From Stachybotrys elegans (taxonomy: Eukaryota > Ascomycota > Sordariomycetes > Hypocreales > Stachybotryaceae), in contig JAGPNK010000001.1 of the NCBI GenBank assembly GCA_020746835.1, positions 5,022,001-5,086,000 on the forward strand: a stretch of 64,000 bases of DNA, given 5' to 3'. The first letter of the stretch is position 1. The number at the start of each line of letters is the position of its first letter. The notes beneath the pieces are model-generated. The model had not been told where the DNA came from, made no database searches, and was given only the letters and a program-made list of their open reading frames with translations. Both the position numbers and the translations under genes were made by a program. Shown in pieces: positions 40,298 through 52,853 of the stretch.

Positions 40298-42711
40298 GAT
40301 GGGAGAGGGAGAGGGAGAGGGCGTGGGTGTAGTTGGAGATGTTGTGTGGTACTAGGCTTCGGCGACGCAAGGCGTGATGTTGTTCTGTTTGTGCTCTTGA
40401 ACTCAGCAGAATAGTCAACGCCGGAAGAAAGTTGAATATAAGTAGATCCCGTCTTCCCGCTAGCGCTGTAGCGATCACGTCCGTGTCCTGCATGTTCGTG
40501 ATTGTGTCTTTGTACACTCTTCGGTTTGTTCCAGCCTGCCTGCAAAAGGCACAGGCGCAGGCCAAAGGAGATGGCAGAATGCAAAGACTGTTCGCGGAAG
40601 CCGGACCCTTTACGAAAGGAAATCCCTACGGGAATGAATAAGAACAGCTGTGATGTTCAAAGAAGTTGCCCATGTTCTCTCGACGCTGCAGCTGTGCTGC
40701 TGGGACAGCATCTGCTTATGATGCTCGCTTCGCCGGATGACCAATCATGGCAACTGAGACGATTCAACGTTGGCCTCGGTGATTCAAGAACAGCCGTCAA
40801 ACTGTGTTTTGCACACATAGAGTCTTTACTTTTATTTTATTGCGACCCTCCACCGCTGTCGAACCGATTCAAGTGTTGGATGCAGCTGTTGGAGCTGAGT
40901 CTCGTGGAGAAATGCACTGTGTCTGTCTGGCTCCGGATGTAGGCTTTGTGGCTCGTTATCGTCCATGTTGGCGCTGCCGGCATTGTTGGTGGAATTAATC
41001 GAAGCATACATTGGAATCTGTCAAAGACTGGGAAGGAGGCTGATGCCAATAAAGGGCTGCTAACCGACGGCAAGTAGACAAAATGTTGCGAAGGCTATTC
41101 TGACACTCTTTGATGTGCAGCGGTGCGGTTGAGTACTTGACCCTTTGTCGTGAACAGCCTTTGACTGCGGCCATAGTCGCTTTGCCAGGATGGAAGAAGC
41201 CTGCGACATCACCATGGATAGGACAAAGTTTGTGTTGTCTGAAGAACCCGCGGTCCGTGCAACACTGCTGCCATTTTCCAGACTGGAAATTCGTGTTTGC
41301 TTCCGTTGAGCACAGTGATGATGTGAGGGTAGGAAGCTTGCCGAAAGGATGACACGTCTTCCATGGAAATTCTAGGTCGTTTCAGACACGGCGCTGGAAA
41401 TGATGGTGATGATCTCACACACGCTCGGCTTAGGTAGCTTGGTGAATAAGCCAGGGCCCTGTTCCATGGCCTCTCGGCCTGAGTGGTCGAGCCGACATAT
41501 CCTCATCTGGTCGGATGCTGCAGGAGTTCGTGTATGCACCTGTGGGTACCTACTTACACACTGTAGCGGGATTTGGCATGGCCGGAGCTTGTATCGCATG
41601 TGGCTCGAGGACCCCTGATTGTCACCTGGGCCTACGTCACGGCGGATGGGATGCCGTCGACTGTCGACTCGCACAAGGGCGGATAGCTCATCCGATGCAG
41701 GAGAAAGCGGTAGCACCAAATCACCAATTCGAGAGCTCCAAGGCGTCCTGAAGGTCAGAAGCAGGATGTCTACTCATCCCAATTATTTGCATCCTCAATC
41801 TTCAAGCGTAGGTAGGCATGTGGATTCCGCAATGGTGTGAATAAGGATTTGCCGGGCAAATGAGCACCGTACGAACCACTGATAGTCGGGCAACCAGAAG
41901 CTGCAATAGAGAGGCCAGAGATTCGGTCGAGAAATCTTGGATATCCATGCGAATCCTCCATGACAGATGCATTTGTGCAGTATGACACCTCCACCAGCGG
42001 ATGGATACGATGGATGCTCCATCGCGTGGCGAAAATGAGGACATGCTTGAGATGTCAGAGGCAATAGCAAGGACCTGTCTTGATGCCCAAAATCCATGGA
42101 GAATACGAGTATCGTGCTAGCGCTATGCAAGTACAGGCCGCCAGCGGAGGCCCATCCAGGCCAGGGGTAAGAAAAGGCTGGCTGTTTTGTCTCTACCACT
42201 GCCCTGAATTTGCTCCCCTGTTCTGCGTGCAAGCACCCAGTGCCTGCCAACACAGCTAGCTTGCTCCTAATTGAATTTTTGGCGGAATTACTTCTACAAG
42301 GTACTAAGGTACACAATCTAGAAGGTACAGAAAGTACAGTAGACGTTTGGCCCTTCCTAGGTTAGTAGTAAGACAAGCAGGCCCCTCCTTCCCCTGCCTG
42401 CTTTCCTGAAATCCCACAGAAACTACGTCACGAGACTGGTTGGCTCAGCCCGACTTTACCGCACCCTACCTACCTACCCGGACCGCCGCTTGTGATTTGC
42501 TCGGCTCCGTAAAAACTCCAACATTCATCGCTCCCGATTGTCCTGCCCTCCACGCTCTCCCACACTCACTATCGCAGGACATGGCAGAGCACCATCGACA
42601 ATTCTGCCTCTGCCTCTGCCTCTGCTGGACCTAAAAGCATAGCGCGCGCCCCTTGCCTCTTTCCCCTCCCTCTCTACCTTAGCCGCCAAGTCCCGCGCGC
42701 GCCCCTCCGCC
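40298..42711. other. 2.4-kb intergenic region between two divergent genes
   Basis: Shared 5' flank of the Gln-rich gene (-) and DIP2 (+). Open frames of up to about 170 codons occur on both strands, but none shows domains, plausible introns or protein-like composition. A CTCTGC hexamer repeat lies near 42603-42625, just before the DIP2 start. No gene is supported. Confidence 0.5.
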
Positions 42712-45700
42712 ATGGATCAAGTCCATCCCGAACTCCAGGCCAAACTCGACGAGCTCGAGCGCGAACTCGAGGTAGGTCACCTCGCGCAGCAACCGTGGCA
42801 TCGCGGCGGGCTTTTGCACCCCGTCACTGCCCTTTCGGACCTGACTGACAATGCTTTTTTCTCCGTTACGTAGGAGGGAGACATTACTGAGAAAGGGTGA
42901 GACCCCGCTTCATGCACTCGATTCCTCGCTCCCTCCCCTCCGACTGACAATTGCTGCAGCTACCAAAAACGACGAGCAGCATTATTGTCTCAGTATCAGT
43001 ACCATGATTCCGGTGTGCAGGAATCTCAACCACGAGCAGGTCTCCGTATACACCAACCCGACTCGCCCACCCACAGTGGCCCAGCCGATGCGAGCCGATT
43101 CTCCCTAGCCAGCCCAGGCGGCTATGACAGTCCTAGCGATGCCCAGTATCGACCCGGCTCCGGCTGGGGGCAACCACCGGCCGTACAAGACGATCATCCA
43201 GCTGGCCTGCTGCGTCCCGGTGGTCCAATTGCCGAGCGTCCCATAGTCAGCCAGCGCGATTCCCTCTTCCTCACGCCTGGCTCTGGGCCCAGCCCCATGG
43301 ATGACCACGCGAGAAGCGCCACCATGAGGTCCGGCGACTATGCCTTCAACCCCGAACAACACGGGGCCTACCAAAACGAGTACCAGCAGTCGTACGACGG
43401 GCGGACGAATACCCTCCAGGACGCCCAGGCGTACTTCTCTGATTTTGCTGGACAACAGCACTACGACCACGCCCAGACCGCCGAGTACGGCGGCCCCCAG
43501 AGATATTCTGCCAGCGAGGCCTTCTCACCCACTGCCGCAATGGCCCCCCCAATGCTCACGGCCAACGACCTTCCTCCTCCCGAGCTGCTTGAATATCAGC
43601 TTCCCCTCGAGCCCAGAGAAGTGCCATTTGCCATCCAGGACCCTCACGACAGCAATACGCCAATGTCAAAGTTCGACAACATAGCTGCCGTCTTGCGCCA
43701 CCGAGCCCGCACAACAGCAAAGGTACCTGCTTACTGGGTCTTGGACAGCAAGGGCAAAGAGATTGCTTCCATAACATGGGACAAGCTCGCCTCGAGGGCC
43801 GAAAAGGTCGCTCAGGTCATCAGAGACAAGAGCTCCTTGTACCGCGGTGACCGGGTGGCTCTCATATACCGCGATACGGAGATTATCGATTTCGCTATTG
43901 CCCTGCTAGGCTGTTTCATTGCTGGCGTTGTAGCGGTCCCTATCAACGATCTACAAGACTACCAGCGGCTCAACTACATACTCGTCTCGACCCAGGCTCA
44001 CCTGGCGCTCACGACCGACAACAATCTCAAGACCTTCCAAAGGGACATCACGACGCAGAAGCTCACATGGCCAAAGGGTGTGGAGTGGTGGAAGACGAAT
44101 GAATTTGGCAGCTACAACCCCAAGAAACGCGACGAAGCGCCCCCCTTGGTTGTTCCAGACTTGGCATACATCGAGTTCTCCCGCGCTCCCACCGGCGACT
44201 TGCGGGGTGTCGTCTTGAGCCACCGTACGATTATGCACCAGATGGCCTGTCTGAGTGCTGTACTCTCCACCATGCCCGGAAATGGTCCTGGCGACACCTT
44301 CAACCCTTCTCTGCGCGACAAGAACGGCCGGTTGATTGGTGGAGGTGCCGGTAGTGAGATCATGCTGTCTTATCTCGAGCCGCGCCAGGGAATCGGAATG
44401 ATCCTCAGTGTTCTCTTGACCGTTTACGGTGGTCACACAACAGTTTGGTTCGACAGCAAGGCTGTCGATGTGCCTGGTCTGTACGCCCATCTCATCACAA
44501 AGTACAAGGCGACCATTATGATTGCAGACTACCCCGGCTTGAAACGGGCTGCATACAATTATCAGCAGGATCCAATGACGACGCGAAATTACAAGAAAGG
44601 AATGGAACCAAACTTCCAAGCGGTGAAGCTGTGCCTTATCGACACACTGACGGTCGACTGTGGCTTCCACGAGGTTTTGGCTGACCGCTGGCTGCGACCG
44701 TTACGAAACCCGAGAGCCAGAGAAGTGGTTGCACCAATGCTGTGTCTTCCTGAACACGGCGGCATGGTGGTCAGCGTGCGCGATTGGCTGGGCGGCGAAG
44801 AGCGCATGGGTGTGCCCCTGAAGCTGGATGTAGGATCCGAGGTTGAGACAGAGGATGACAGTGACAAGGAAGAGAAGCCTGCACCATCCAATGGATTCGG
44901 CAGCCTCTTGAGTGGCGGCACAACAACGACCAAGGAGAGCAGCCAGAATACCGACCTAGGCGAGGTTCTGTTGGACCGCGAGGCTCTAAAGACGAACGAA
45001 GTGGTGGTGGTGGCCATTGGAGACGAAGCACGGAGGAAAAGCTCCAGCGAGCCGAGCACAGTCCGAGTTGGTGCCTTTGGTTATCCAATTCCGGATGCAA
45101 CACTCGCTATCGTCGATCCCGAAACCGGCTTGCTCGCTTCTCCGCATTCTATTGGAGAGCTTTGGGTTGACTCGCCGTCCCTTTCTGGTGGTTTTTGGGC
45201 CCAGCCAAAGAACACAGAGCTCATTTTCCACGCAAGGCCATACAAGTTCGATCCTGGCGAGCCCACGCCAACGGCTGTGGAGCCCGAGTTCCTTCGAACC
45301 GGCCTTTTGGGTACCGTCATCGAGGGCAAGATCTTTGTGTTGGGTCTGTACGAGGACCGCATCCGACAAAAGGTCGAATGGGCCGAGCACGGACTGCAGC
45401 CCGACGAATATCGATACTTTTTCGTGCAGCACATCGTTGTCAGCATTGTCAAAAATATTCCCAAGATCTATGACTGCTCCGCCTTCGATGTGTTTGTCAA
45501 CGATGAACACCTCCCCGTGGTAGTCTTCGAATCCCCAGCTGCCGATACAGCACCTTTGACAAATGGTGGACCACCTCGACAGCCCGATATGGCGCTACTC
45601 GACTCGTTGGCTGAGCGCTGTATGGAGGTTCTCATGCAGGAACATCACCTCCGACTCTACTGCGTGATGATTACGGCACCAAACTCTCTCCCCAGAGTCA

Positions 45701-48394
45701 TCAAGAACGGTCGGCGCGAAATTGGCAACATGTTGTGCCGCCGGGAGTTTGATCTTGGAAACCTGCCTTGTGTGCATGTCAAATTTGGTGTCGAGCACGC
45801 TGTTCTTAATCTTCCCTTCGGTGTCGACCCAATCGGTGGCATCTGGTCTCCGCTATCTTCTGAGTCGCGAGCCGACATCCTCATGCCTGCTGATAAGCAG
45901 TACTCAGGCATTGACCGCCGGGAAGTTGTCATGGACGACAGGACATCTACCCCTCTGAACAACTTTGCATGCATCACAGACCTCATCCAGTGGCGTGTAG
46001 CCCGGCAGCCTGAGGAGCTCTCTTATTGCACCATCGACGGCAGAGGCCGAGAAGGCAAGGGTATCACATGGAAGAAGTTCGATTCCAAGGTTGCAGCCGT
46101 CGCCATGTACCTCAAGAACAAGGCCAAGGTGATCCCTGGTGACCACATCATCTTGATGTACACCCACTCAGAGGAATTCGTCTTTGCGGTTCACGCTGGC
46201 ATTAACCTGGGTGCCATCATCATTCCCATGGCGCCGATTGACCAGAATCGGCTCAACGAGGATGTACCTGCTTTCCTGCACATCATCGCCGACTATAACG
46301 TCAAGGCAGTCTTGGTGAACCAGGACGTGGACCATTTGCTGAAGCTCAAGCCTGTGGCTAGTCACATCAAGCAGTCAGCGAATATCCTCAAGATCAACAT
46401 GCCTAGTACCTACAACACAACGAAGCCTCCTAAGCAGAGCAGCGGGTTAAGAGACCTCGGCCTGACAGTTGACCCCGCTTGGATCCGTCCAGGCTATCCG
46501 GTCATCATCTGGACCTACTGGACCCCAGACCAGCGCAGAATCGCGGTGCAAATTTCTCACGACACCATCATGGGGATGTGCAAGGTGCAGAAAGAGACTT
46601 GCCAGATGTCAAGTTCAAGGCCTGTTCTCGGCTGTGTCCGCAGCACGACCGGGCTAGGCTTCCTGCACACATGTTTGATGGGCATTTACATTGGCACACC
46701 GACATATCTGCTATCTCCCGTCGAGTTCGCCCAAAACCCAATGTCGCTGTTTGTGACCCTGTCTCGATACAAGATTAAGGACACGTATGCAACGCCGCAG
46801 ATGCTCGACCATGCCATGGCATCCATGCAGGCAAAGGGATTTACGCTGCACGAGCTGAAGAACTTGATGATCACAGCAGAGGCGCGGCCAAGGCTAGATG
46901 TTTTCCAAAGCGTGCGCTTGCATTTCGCGGCGGCTGGCTTGGATCGAACCTCGATCAACACAGTATACTCGCACGTTCTGAACCCGATGGTGGCATCGCG
47001 ATCGTACATGTGTATTGAACCAATTGAGCTTTGGCTGGAGCCAAGGGCCCTTCGGCGCGGCCTGGTTGTACCCGTAGACCCGGAGACAGAACCCGGCGCT
47101 CTCTTGGTTCAGGACTCTGGCATGGTTCCTGTGTCAACCCAGATTGCCATTGTCAACCCCGAGAGCCGTGTGCACTGCAACGACGGCGAGTTTGGTGAGA
47201 TTTGGGTTTACTCTGAGGCGTGCGTGAAATCGTTTTACGGATCAAAGGACGCATTCGATGCAGAGCGATTCGACGGCCGCACAGTAGACGGCGACCCAAA
47301 TGTGCAGTATGTACGAACAGGAGACCTCGGCTTTTTGCACAATGTCAGCCGTCCTATCGGACCTGGAGGGGCGCTTGTAGACATGCAGGTGCTGTTCGTC
47401 CTGGGCAACATTGGCGAGACTTTCGAGATCAATGGCCTAAGCCACTTCCCCATGGATATCGAGGCTTCAGTGGAGCGTTGCCATCGCAACATTGTGCCCA
47501 ACGGCTGGTGAGTTGTCCCACTAATGAAGCTCATGGAGGATGCTAATGTGATATAGTGCTGTATTCCAAGCTGGCGGTTTAGTGGTGGTGCTGGTGGAAG
47601 TGAGCCGGAAGTCGTACCTCGCCTCGATTGTCCCCGTCATTGTCAACACTATTTTGAACGAGCACCAAATCGTGGTGGATATCGTCGCGTTTGTGAGCAA
47701 GGGAGATTTCCAGCGCTCGCGACTGGGCGAGAAGCAGCGCGGAAAGATTCTGGCTGGCTGGGTTTCTCGCAAAATGCGCACGCTGGCCCAATTCGCGATC
47801 CGTGACGTGGACGCAGATCCCGTCGGGGAACCGGGTGCCCCCGTCGATGGAAGCGAAGCACACAGAGCATCCTCTGGCAGCGTCCGAAGTCTGGGGATGG
47901 CGGGAGGACCATCCAGCCTGAGGACCTCGGAGCAAGCGCCTCCACAAATCCTGGAGCAGGAAGAGTTCGAGCACCAAGTCACGCGCATGACACATATGGA
48001 GCCAGCGCCTCCTGGGAGTGCGGATAACTTGGGCGGACCCGGCCACGGAGGCTACGGGGACACTCTGGGCCGCTACGAGGCGGGGTCGAGACTGACGCTT
48101 TCGCCCGTTCCGCCTCATGCAGGAGATCCGAATATGGTGAGCCCGCTAAGTCCGGCTTCCAACACATTTCCCCCGGAAGAAGAGCGCCTAGGGACAGCCA
48201 ACCAGCCTCGGCTAGGAACGATGCCTGGGTCGAGATCTGGTGAGGGTCAGGCACCACCACAGATCCGGCTACCAGGAGTCGACGGCCGGGAGAGCTTATG
48301 GCTAGGACAAAACAAATCGGGATCGGACGAAGAAGATTGGACTACCGAGGCGATAATGCACATGAACTTGGCTGGGGGTATGGACCCCAAATAG
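42712..48394 (+). CDS. dip2: DIP2/Cmr2-type protein with tandem FAAL-like adenylation domains
   Basis: Four exons: 42712-42771, 42874-42896 (23 nt), 42960-47507 and 47557-48394, giving 1822 residues. The spliced start MDQVHPELQAKLDELERELE plus EGDITEKGYQKRRAALLSQY is a DMAP1-binding-type helical domain, as in animal DIP2. A disordered stretch (about 45-220) precedes two ANL-superfamily domains, about 230-870 and 1010-1620. Both P-loops are non-canonical (YIEFSRAPTGDLRGVVLSH and IIWTYWTPDQRRIAVQISH), as is known for this family, while LGYxxPG-like and YVRTGDLGFL core features remain in the second. DIP2 proteins are linked to diacylglycerol homeostasis in yeast, fly and mouse. The C-terminal roughly 180 residues are disordered. 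Confidence 0.92.
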
Positions 48395-49696
48395 GAATTG
48401 GGCAGACAGTCCCCATGTTACGCAGCACCATGATTCACGACCGTGGATTTAGTGCAACAGGCAACCAAGCAAGGAGTTTAGGCAGTCGGAAGGGTGCTGG
48501 CTGGATAGCCAAGGCGCCAGCGTGGTTCTCTTGTTTCTGTTTCTCTTTTGCGATAATGATGGCTGGCCCCGAGGTCATGATGGATACATGGCTACTTCTG
48601 TGGGCACAAACAGGATTGCATTTTCAGGCTTGAATAGAGCACTCAGATGCCTCGGTTGACACAATTAAACCTCTTGCCGATAGATACATGTTGAGATCTC
48701 CTTACTGGACTCGGGCCAAAGTAGATACATCTAGTAGAAATCTATATTTACCATTACAACCTTGCTTCTGATTTAGGAACCAGATCCTCTGCCTCGCAAT
48801 CGTAATCTCGAATAAAACACCGGAATACATAGAACGTTCCGACGGGTATTTGTTGGACAGCAGGTTAGGTGACCCACCACAGGGGAGCCGAAGATAGCTT
48901 CACTTCCCCAAGTCATCTCCATGTCTGGCCGCCCCGGCAAGCCACCATGATCACGACCACTGCTATGGATCGCAGAACAGTGCATATGCGAGATTGGTAA
49001 ATCCCCCTCGGCCGAAGGGTTCCGAATCATACATACTTACCCAGGGTGCCCAATTCCTCGTGCTGCTCCAGCCCTCCTGCAAGGCAGCCTTCTCTTTGGT
49101 GGAAGAATCGGCCGCTGGCCGGATCAATTCGCCCCTCACGAAAGCCACAATAGCCTGGGGGCCCACGGTGCTTGACTGAGTGGAGGCTAGCTCGGGCCAG
49201 ACTCGGTATGACATAGCCCAGCCAACAGGTTCGTCCCATGCGGTTGTGTGATGATCGGAGAGCTGTCGCTGCTACGCGAGAGGGTCTTCCACACGCACCC
49301 ACGGGCACGCCAATGGCTGGCTACCTTATATCTGTAGCAATGGGGGGCTGGCGGCGCACGCGTGAAAAATAAGGTGCCCCTCTCGCACACATGCGCGCCG
49401 CTTATACACACACCCAAAGTACAGATGACGAGACAGGAGCTGCCAGCCGCCCTGCTATCTACCCCTCATTCATGACGGTATGTGGGATGGTTGGATGGGT
49501 TGGTGGGTAAGTTAGGTGGGGTGTGGAGGAAGAGGCGGAGGAGGAGAACGACAGTGACGACGATGCTGTTATTAACTCGCCTGTCCTCTTGGTTGAGACT
49601 GGAAGAATTTTCCCCTCTCCTCCTTCATACCTCCTCCTCCTCCTCCTCCTCCTCTCGCCCCCCTATCCGCAACCACCACACATAACACCGTGCAAC
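48395..49696. other. Intergenic, DIP2 3' flank and alcohol dehydrogenase promoter
   Basis: About 1.3 kb without a supportable gene. A CTCCTC repeat at about 49620-49660 lies just upstream of the next ATG. Confidence 0.5.
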
Positions 49697-50888
49697 ATGG
49701 CCGCCTACCCCGAAAAGTTCGAGGGCTTCCAGTCGCCCAGCGCCGAGAACTGGACCGACTTCCAGAAGAACGCCTGGACGCCCCGCCCCTTTGGCGACTA
49801 CGACGTCGACATCAAGATCGAGGCGTGCGGCGTCTGTGCCAGCGACAAGCACACCATCGAGGGCGACTGGGGCGCCTGCCCCTACCCTCTGGCCGTCGGC
49901 CACGAGGTCGTCGGCAAGGTGCTCAAGGTCGGCCCCAAGGTCACCCTCGTCAAGGAGGGCGAGCGCGTCGGCGTGGGCGCCCAGGTCTACTCGTGCCTCG
50001 AGTGCCGCCAGTGCAAGAACGACAATGAGACGTACTGCGCGCAGCAGATTGACGCCTACGGCGCCCCGTATCTGGACACGGGCTTCACCACCCAGGGAGG
50101 CTACTCCTCGCACACGCGCATCCACGAGTACTGGTAGGTCCAAGCCATGGCCGTCCGTTTTTGTGCTTTTGCAGCATGGGGTTTTGAGAGAGGAGGGCGG
50201 CGCGCGCTGACAGTCGACCTCTGTGTCGCCGGCATATAGGGTGTACCCCATCCCCGAGAACCTCAGCAGCGCCAACACCGCTCCGATGCTCTGCGCCGGC
50301 ATCACCGTGTACAGCCCGCTGAAGCGGCTGGGCGCGGGCCCCGGCAAGAAGGTGGGCATCGTGGGCATCGGCGGGCTGGGCCACTACGGCGTCATCTTCG
50401 CCAAGGCCATGGGGGCCGAGGTGTGGGCCATCTCGCGGTCGCGGGCCAAGGAGGAGGACGCCAAGAAGATGGGGGCCGACGGGTTCCTGGCGACGGGCGA
50501 GAAGGGCTGGACCGAGGGCCACAAGATGACGTTTGACATCATCATCAACACGGCCAACTCGTTCCAGGGCTTCGAGCTGGGCGAGTACCTCAGCCTGCTC
50601 GACGTGCACGGCAAGTGGAACTCGGTCGGGCTGCCGGGCGGCGAGGGCATCAGCGTGCGCAACCAGGACTTCCTGGCCAACGGGTGCTACATTGGCAGCT
50701 CGCACCTGGGCAGCCGCCGCGAGATGCTCGAGATGCTGGACCTGGTCAGCGCAAAGGGCATCGAGTCGTGGGTCGAGGAGATCCCCATCTCCAAGGAGGG
50801 CCTGCAGAAGGCCATGGAGAAGCTCGACAAGAGCAGCGTGCGCTACCGGTCGTGCATGGTTGGCTACGACGAGGCGTTTGGGGCGTAG
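49697..50888 (+). CDS. Zinc-dependent, NADP-type alcohol dehydrogenase (ADH6/CAD-like)
   Basis: Two exons: 49697-50133 and 50240-50888 (intron 106 nt), giving 361 residues. Medium-chain dehydrogenase. The catalytic zinc region is CGVCASDKHT and VGHEVVG, the structural zinc lobe CLECRQCKNDNETYC, and the Rossmann loop VGIVGIGGLGHYGV followed by AISRSRAKEEDA, where Ser/Arg after the second beta strand fits NADP(H). Closest in layout to yeast Adh6/Adh7 and cinnamyl alcohol dehydrogenases, which reduce medium-chain and aromatic aldehydes; the exact substrate is not shown by sequence. Very GC-rich third positions, unlike the tRNA-adjacent genes. The start ATG at 49697 opens MAAYPEKFEGF; the frame is open further upstream without family similarity. 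Confidence 0.92.
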
Positions 50889-51159
50889 AGGGGGATGGAT
50901 GTAGAAGATATCATTCAATAAAGACGGTTAAAAGAATCGATGTGTTTATACGGATCCACGGTAGGGACCTTGATGGCCCTGTAACGTCACGGCCCTAGTA
51001 TTATGAAAAGCACCTTGATGACTAGACGTGGCGAGCCATGTACGGACAACTACGTATTATCAAGCACGCATGACCTAAATGTAGTGCAGTGCTTTCGGTC
51101 AAGCATCACAGCAAGGCTCTTGAGACTCATTTCAAACACTACAAATCAACAAATCAGAT
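50889..51159. other. Alcohol dehydrogenase 3' flank
   Basis: 270 nt with an AATAAA-like ATTCAATAAAGA near 50914-50925, a plausible polyadenylation element, leading into tRNA-Val. Confidence 0.45.
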
Positions 51160-51233
51160 GGTTCCGTGGTCTAGCTGGTTATGGCATCTCGTTAACACCG
51201 AGAAGGTCCCCGGTTCGAGCCCGGGCGGAATCA
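51160..51233 (+). tRNA. tRNA-Val (AAC)
   Basis: Acceptor GGTTCCG/CGGAATC (one G-U) with discriminator A, D arm GTCTAGCTGGTTATGGC, anticodon stem TCTCG/CGAGA with loop TT-AAC-AC, T arm CCCGG-TTCGAGC-CCGGG. No intron. Confidence 0.95.
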
Positions 51234-51623
51234 CGAACCGGCGCAGTCGAAAAATCACCATCGATTTCTTTTTTTGCATTTGCTCTCCTTGGTTGTGAGA
51301 TGATTGCTTTCCTTTTGCCTACGACCTCAATAGTCATCCCCGACAAACCCTGCCGTCCAAATCCGTTTCTGGCGTGGAACATGAGCTGGCGCTGCTTTAA
51401 CCTGAGCAGAGATCCGGGGCATAATTGGCTTGAGCGCAATTATTAATAGAGTCTAGTGTAATTCTGACTGGTCCTCCATGTGAGCGGTTGCTTTACCTCG
51501 AGATAGAATCAAGCTTAGTCAAATAAGCCTCTTGCAGATTGTAACTACCTAGTATCCAGCCAACACTGTTAACGTTGGACATAACACCCTCTTTTTCCTC
51601 ATCGCGACACAGGATTCATAATA
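51234..51623. other. tRNA-Val trailer and SGNH-gene 5' flank
   Basis: About 390 nt, with the T7 terminator at 51269-51275 and otherwise nothing recognised. I looked here for a signal-peptide exon for the next gene and did not find one. Confidence 0.5.
51269..51275 (+). terminator. RNA polymerase III T-run terminator
   Basis: Seven T residues 36 nt after tRNA-Val. Confidence 0.65.
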
Positions 51624-52853
51624 ATGGAGAGAAAAAGCTCAAAGTCCCTCGGGAGCAGGGGTCCGCAGACTTGTCCCAACCCGAGAGATCAAAGGAGGAA
51701 GCTCGAATGCCAGTACGCGTGTGAAGGGGGCGATGGCGTCCTGCGTTATCTGAAGACCGACGCCGGCATACCCGTCAAGGACGGCGTCAAACTCCGCATC
51801 TTGCCTGCGGGCGACTCCATCACCGTCGGGTCTGGAAGCAGCCAGAATGGAGGCGACGGCGATGGGTACCGACGGCAGCTTCGCGAGAATCTATCTGGGA
51901 ACGACGTCGTCTTCGCCGGTACAGTCAAGGGCGGCACCATGGACGATGGCTATTTTGCCGCCTGGCCGGGGAAGACGATCCAGTATGTCTCTGATAACGT
52001 TGGACCTTCTCTTGACCAGCGTCCCAACGTTATTCTCTTCGCTGCCGGTACCAACGATATGAACGAGAAGCCGTGGGTCTCACTCGAGGGCAACGACCCT
52101 CAGGGAGCCGTCGACCGCCTAGGCATGGCTGTGGATAAGATGGTCGAGAAATGTCCCGACGCGACGATCCTTGTGGCTATCATTATTCCCACGTGTCACC
52201 CGCTGCGGGCTGAGAGAACGAGAGAGTTCCAGAGGCTGATTCCCGCCATGGTTCGTTCGCGATATCACGCTGGCCACAAAGTTCTGGCAGCCGACTTTTC
52301 CACGTTTAAAACGAGCGACATGTTCGACTGCATCCATCCCGATAACAACGGATATAAAATCATGGGAGACTACTGGTACAGTTTTATTCATCAGATCCCC
52401 GAGCCCTGGCTGAGCAGCCCGGTCGGTCCGGATCCCGACCGCCGTTCGGACCTCGGCACGGTCGATGTCAGGGATGGCGAGAAGGAGGCCTTTGCCTGCA
52501 AAGTCAACCCAAGATGGCGAGCGAACGGCAAGATCGTCCAGGGCGACGTGGGCTCGACGGGCGACTTCAAGTACAAGACGCACTGGAAGCAGCACGGCGT
52601 GGACGCTGAGGGAATCGGCCGAGACGGGAAATGCATGCGACTAGCAGACATGGATGGGGACGGTGAAGATGACTATGTTCATGTTGACGGGGAGGGCGAC
52701 ATCTCCATCTGGTACAATCGCGGAACCACAGAGGACCATATACAGCTGGATGGAGTCCGGTTTGCTGATATCGACGGTGATGGAATCGATGATTACATCT
52801 GGGTCTATAATGGGACCGATACCGCAGATGGTACGTTTCCTGACGTGATGTAA
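51624..52853 (+). CDS. SGNH/GDSL hydrolase with FG-GAP repeats, probably truncated
   Basis: 409 residues, intronless. The SGNH core has ILPAGDSITVG (block I, Ser), NVILFAAGTNDMN (block III, Asn) and DMFDCIHPDNNGY (block V, Asp and His), so the catalytic set is complete. Two calcium-type FG-GAP/VCBS repeats follow (MDGDGEDDYVHV and IDGDGIDDYIWV). Relatives are normally secreted esterases with a signal peptide and a longer repeat array. Here the first roughly 26 residues are basic and not a signal peptide, and the frame ends in an AT-rich patch right after the second repeat. This suggests loss of both ends or unfound introns; a GTACGT near 52830 could be a donor. Confidence 0.72.
   Translation: MERKSSKSLGSRGPQTCPNPRDQRRKLECQYACEGGDGVLRYLKTDAGIPVKDGVKLRILPAGDSITVGSGSSQNGGDGDGYRRQLRENLSGNDVVFAGTVKGGTMDDGYFAAWPGKTIQYVSDNVGPSLDQRPNVILFAAGTNDMNEKPWVSLEGNDPQGAVDRLGMAVDKMVEKCPDATILVAIIIPTCHPLRAERTREFQRLIPAMVRSRYHAGHKVLAADFSTFKTSDMFDCIHPDNNGYKIMGDYWYSFIHQIPEPWLSSPVGPDPDRRSDLGTVDVRDGEKEAFACKVNPRWRANGKIVQGDVGSTGDFKYKTHWKQHGVDAEGIGRDGKCMRLADMDGDGEDDYVHVDGEGDISIWYNRGTTEDHIQLDGVRFADIDGDGIDDYIWVYNGTDTADGTFPDVM

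Noticed and set aside
41795..42316. 173-codon minus-strand ORF between the Gln-rich gene and DIP2
   Set aside because: No recognisable features or supporting splice structure; several competing frames of equal quality.
51003..51446. 147-codon ORF and antisense partner around 51.2 kb
   Set aside because: Both run straight through the tRNA-Val gene, so they are spurious.
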